DNA of 7,347 nt from Syntrophaceae bacterium UBA2208 (GTDB lineage Bacteria > Desulfobacterota > BSN033 > UBA1163), in the NCBI GenBank assembly GCA_002327885.1, contig DCUS01000149.1, positions 14,404 through 21,750 on the forward strand. Reading direction: 5' to 3'. Each line of letters starts with the position of its first letter. Position 1 is the first letter of the stretch. A program made the position numbers and the translations under genes. This document shows, piece after piece, positions 6,387 to 7,347 of this stretch. The notes under the pieces are model-generated. The model did no database searches, was not told where the DNA came from, and saw only the letters and a list, made by a program, of their open reading frames with translations.

Positions 6387-7292
6387 TTATGGTTCACCCA
6401 CCACCTTCACCTCCCTCTCCAGGGAGATGCCCCTCTCTTGGTAGACTTTCTTTTCGATAAACTCCAGCAAATAGATCACTTCTTCAGCTTTGGCTTTTCC
6501 CAGATTGATGATGAAATTAGCGTGATGGTCTGAAACCATGGCCTGACCTATCCGAAATCCTTTCAGCCCAACTTCCTCGATCCATTTCCCTGCCGGCCCC
6601 TCTTTTGGATTTTTGAAAACGGATCCCGCGCTGAGAGAGCCTAAAGGTTGTCTTCTTTTCCTCATCTCCGAATAAGATTTTACTCTTTCAAGAATCTCTT
6701 CCTTCTTCCCCTTCTTCAACCGAAACCGACCCTTAAGAATAATCCATGAAGGGGAAAGGGATAACCCTCGATAAGAGAATCGAAGTTTCGAACGGGGTCT
6801 CTCGATGATTTCTCCACCTTCCTTCATCAAGGTCATGGAGAGAAGGACATCCTTCAATTCGGCACCCCATGCTCCGGCATTCATCGCCAATCCTCCCCCG
6901 ACTGTTCCAGGGATGCCAAAGAAGGGTTCGAGTCCGGTGAGTTCCTTCTGAATCGAGAACTGTACCACCCGTTGAAGGGGGAGACCCGCCTCTGCCTCGA
7001 CCACCTTTCCATCCATGGTGATCTTTTTCATTCCTCGAGTTAGATTGATGACCCATCCATGTACTCCTTTATCCCTCACGATCAAATTGGTTCCTTTTCC
7101 TAAAATGAAAAAGGGAATTTTTTTTCTCCTGGCGAAACGAACCACCTTCTTTAATTCATTCACATCCCCGGGAAAGAGGAGGCACTCAGCAGGTCCTCCC
7201 AATCGGATGGAAGTGAAGTGCCTCATCGGTGCATCGAAAAGAACTTTCCCCCGGATTAACCCTGACGCCCATTTTTGATAATCCCGTCCCAT
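6387..7292 (-). CDS. murB: UDP-N-acetylenolpyruvoylglucosamine reductase MurB
   Basis: MurB is the FAD-dependent cytoplasmic enzyme that reduces UDP-GlcNAc-enolpyruvate with NADPH to UDP-MurNAc, the second committed step of peptidoglycan synthesis. The 301-residue protein has the family's FAD-binding elements in order: TSIRLGGPAE (27-36), ILGKGTNLIVRDKG (63-76), and GLEPFFGIPGTVGGGLAMNA (120-139) followed by GAWG. FSYR (172-175) carries the substrate-side Arg. SAGSVFKNP (221-229) contains Ser224, the proton donor, and LEREVKVVG (291-299) contains the C-terminal catalytic Glu294. Its length and the SAGSVFKNP form fit the shorter type II MurB. ATG 7292 is the first start after an in-frame stop, but it has no visible Shine-Dalgarno and abuts a repeat array. 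It comes before ddl; murC would be expected beyond the right edge. Confidence 0.97.
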   Translation of the reverse strand: MGRDYQKWASGLIRGKVLFDAPMRHFTSIRLGGPAECLLFPGDVNELKKVVRFARRKKIPFFILGKGTNLIVRDKGVHGWVINLTRGMKKITMDGKVVEAEAGLPLQRVVQFSIQKELTGLEPFFGIPGTVGGGLAMNAGAWGAELKDVLLSMTLMKEGGEIIERPRSKLRFSYRGLSLSPSWIILKGRFRLKKGKKEEILERVKSYSEMRKRRQPLGSLSAGSVFKNPKEGPAGKWIEEVGLKGFRIGQAMVSDHHANFIINLGKAKAEEVIYLLEFIEKKVYQERGISLEREVKVVGEP

Positions 7293-7293
7293 T

Positions 7294-7342
7294 TGATTGC
7301 AGGCTGTAGATTTCAGATTGCAGATTTAAAAATCTAAAATCT
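7294..7342. repeat. AT-rich opposed 7-nt-period arrays upstream of murB
   Basis: The plus strand steps by 7 nt through TGATTGC (7294), AGGCTGT (7301), AGATTTC (7308), AGATTGC (7315) and AGATTTA (7322). The minus strand then has two identical AGATTTT units (7329-7335 and 7336-7342) in the opposite sense. The junction forms the near-palindrome AGATTT-AA-AAATCT at 7322-7335. The array begins 2 nt from the murB start codon and may continue past the right edge. Confidence 0.8.
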
Positions 7343-7347
7343 TAAAT

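Noticed and set aside
1..7347. tRNA, rRNA, insertion sequence, phage or defence genes
   Set aside because: No clover-leaf, rRNA segment, transposase, integrase or defence-family motif was seen on either strand; nearly all the sequence is accounted for by six conserved genes.

Overview
The window holds the 3' half of a division and cell wall (dcw) cluster. All genes are on the minus strand, so in transcription order it reads from right to left: murB, ddl, ftsQ, ftsA, ftsZ, then a radical SAM gene cut by the left edge. Every protein was identified from family motifs in its translation; no database search was possible. The order murB-ddl-ftsQ-ftsA-ftsZ, a FtsZ tail ending in DIPTFLRKQAD and a radical SAM gene just after ftsZ suggest a Gram-negative, diderm bacterium, most likely Desulfobacterota (former Deltaproteobacteria) or a related uncultivated lineage. 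Base composition is roughly balanced by eye. The taxonomic call is inference.

Layout. 7293-7347: a short AT-rich inverted array next to the murB start. 6387-7292: murB (UDP-MurNAc synthesis). 6278-6386: a gap with a GC-rich CAGGCAGG inverted repeat. 5330-6274: ddl (D-Ala-D-Ala synthesis). 5272-5329: a gap filled by a 9-nt-period inverted array and a 7-nt-period array that forms the 3' end of ddl. 4417-5271: ftsQ. 3161-4387: ftsA, tightly coupled to ftsQ. 3051-3160: a gap filled by two opposed 8-nt-period arrays, then a strong ribosome binding site. 1845-3050: ftsZ. 1698-1844: a gap with two opposed 7-nt-period arrays and a possible weak promoter. 1-1697: radical SAM protein with an N-terminal B12-binding-like domain, open to the left edge. 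No gene-free stretch exceeds 300 bases.

The genes act together. MurB and Ddl make peptidoglycan precursors in the cytoplasm. FtsZ forms the division ring, FtsA anchors it to the inner membrane, and FtsQ links it to the periplasmic septal wall machinery. The radical SAM protein has no clear division role.

The coding content is ordinary. The most unusual signal lies between the genes. Each of the four real gaps, plus the stub upstream of murB, contains short words repeated in one orientation and then again in reverse complement. The unit differs in each place (CAGTNAT, TGGAATNN, TTGRGTTGA, CAGG, AGATTTN). The arrays run up to start and stop codons, and in ddl and probably ftsQ they run into coding sequence. 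Two protein details also stand out: FtsZ has two copies of the DIPxFxRK tail motif, and Ddl has Asp in place of the usual Glu at one metal ligand.
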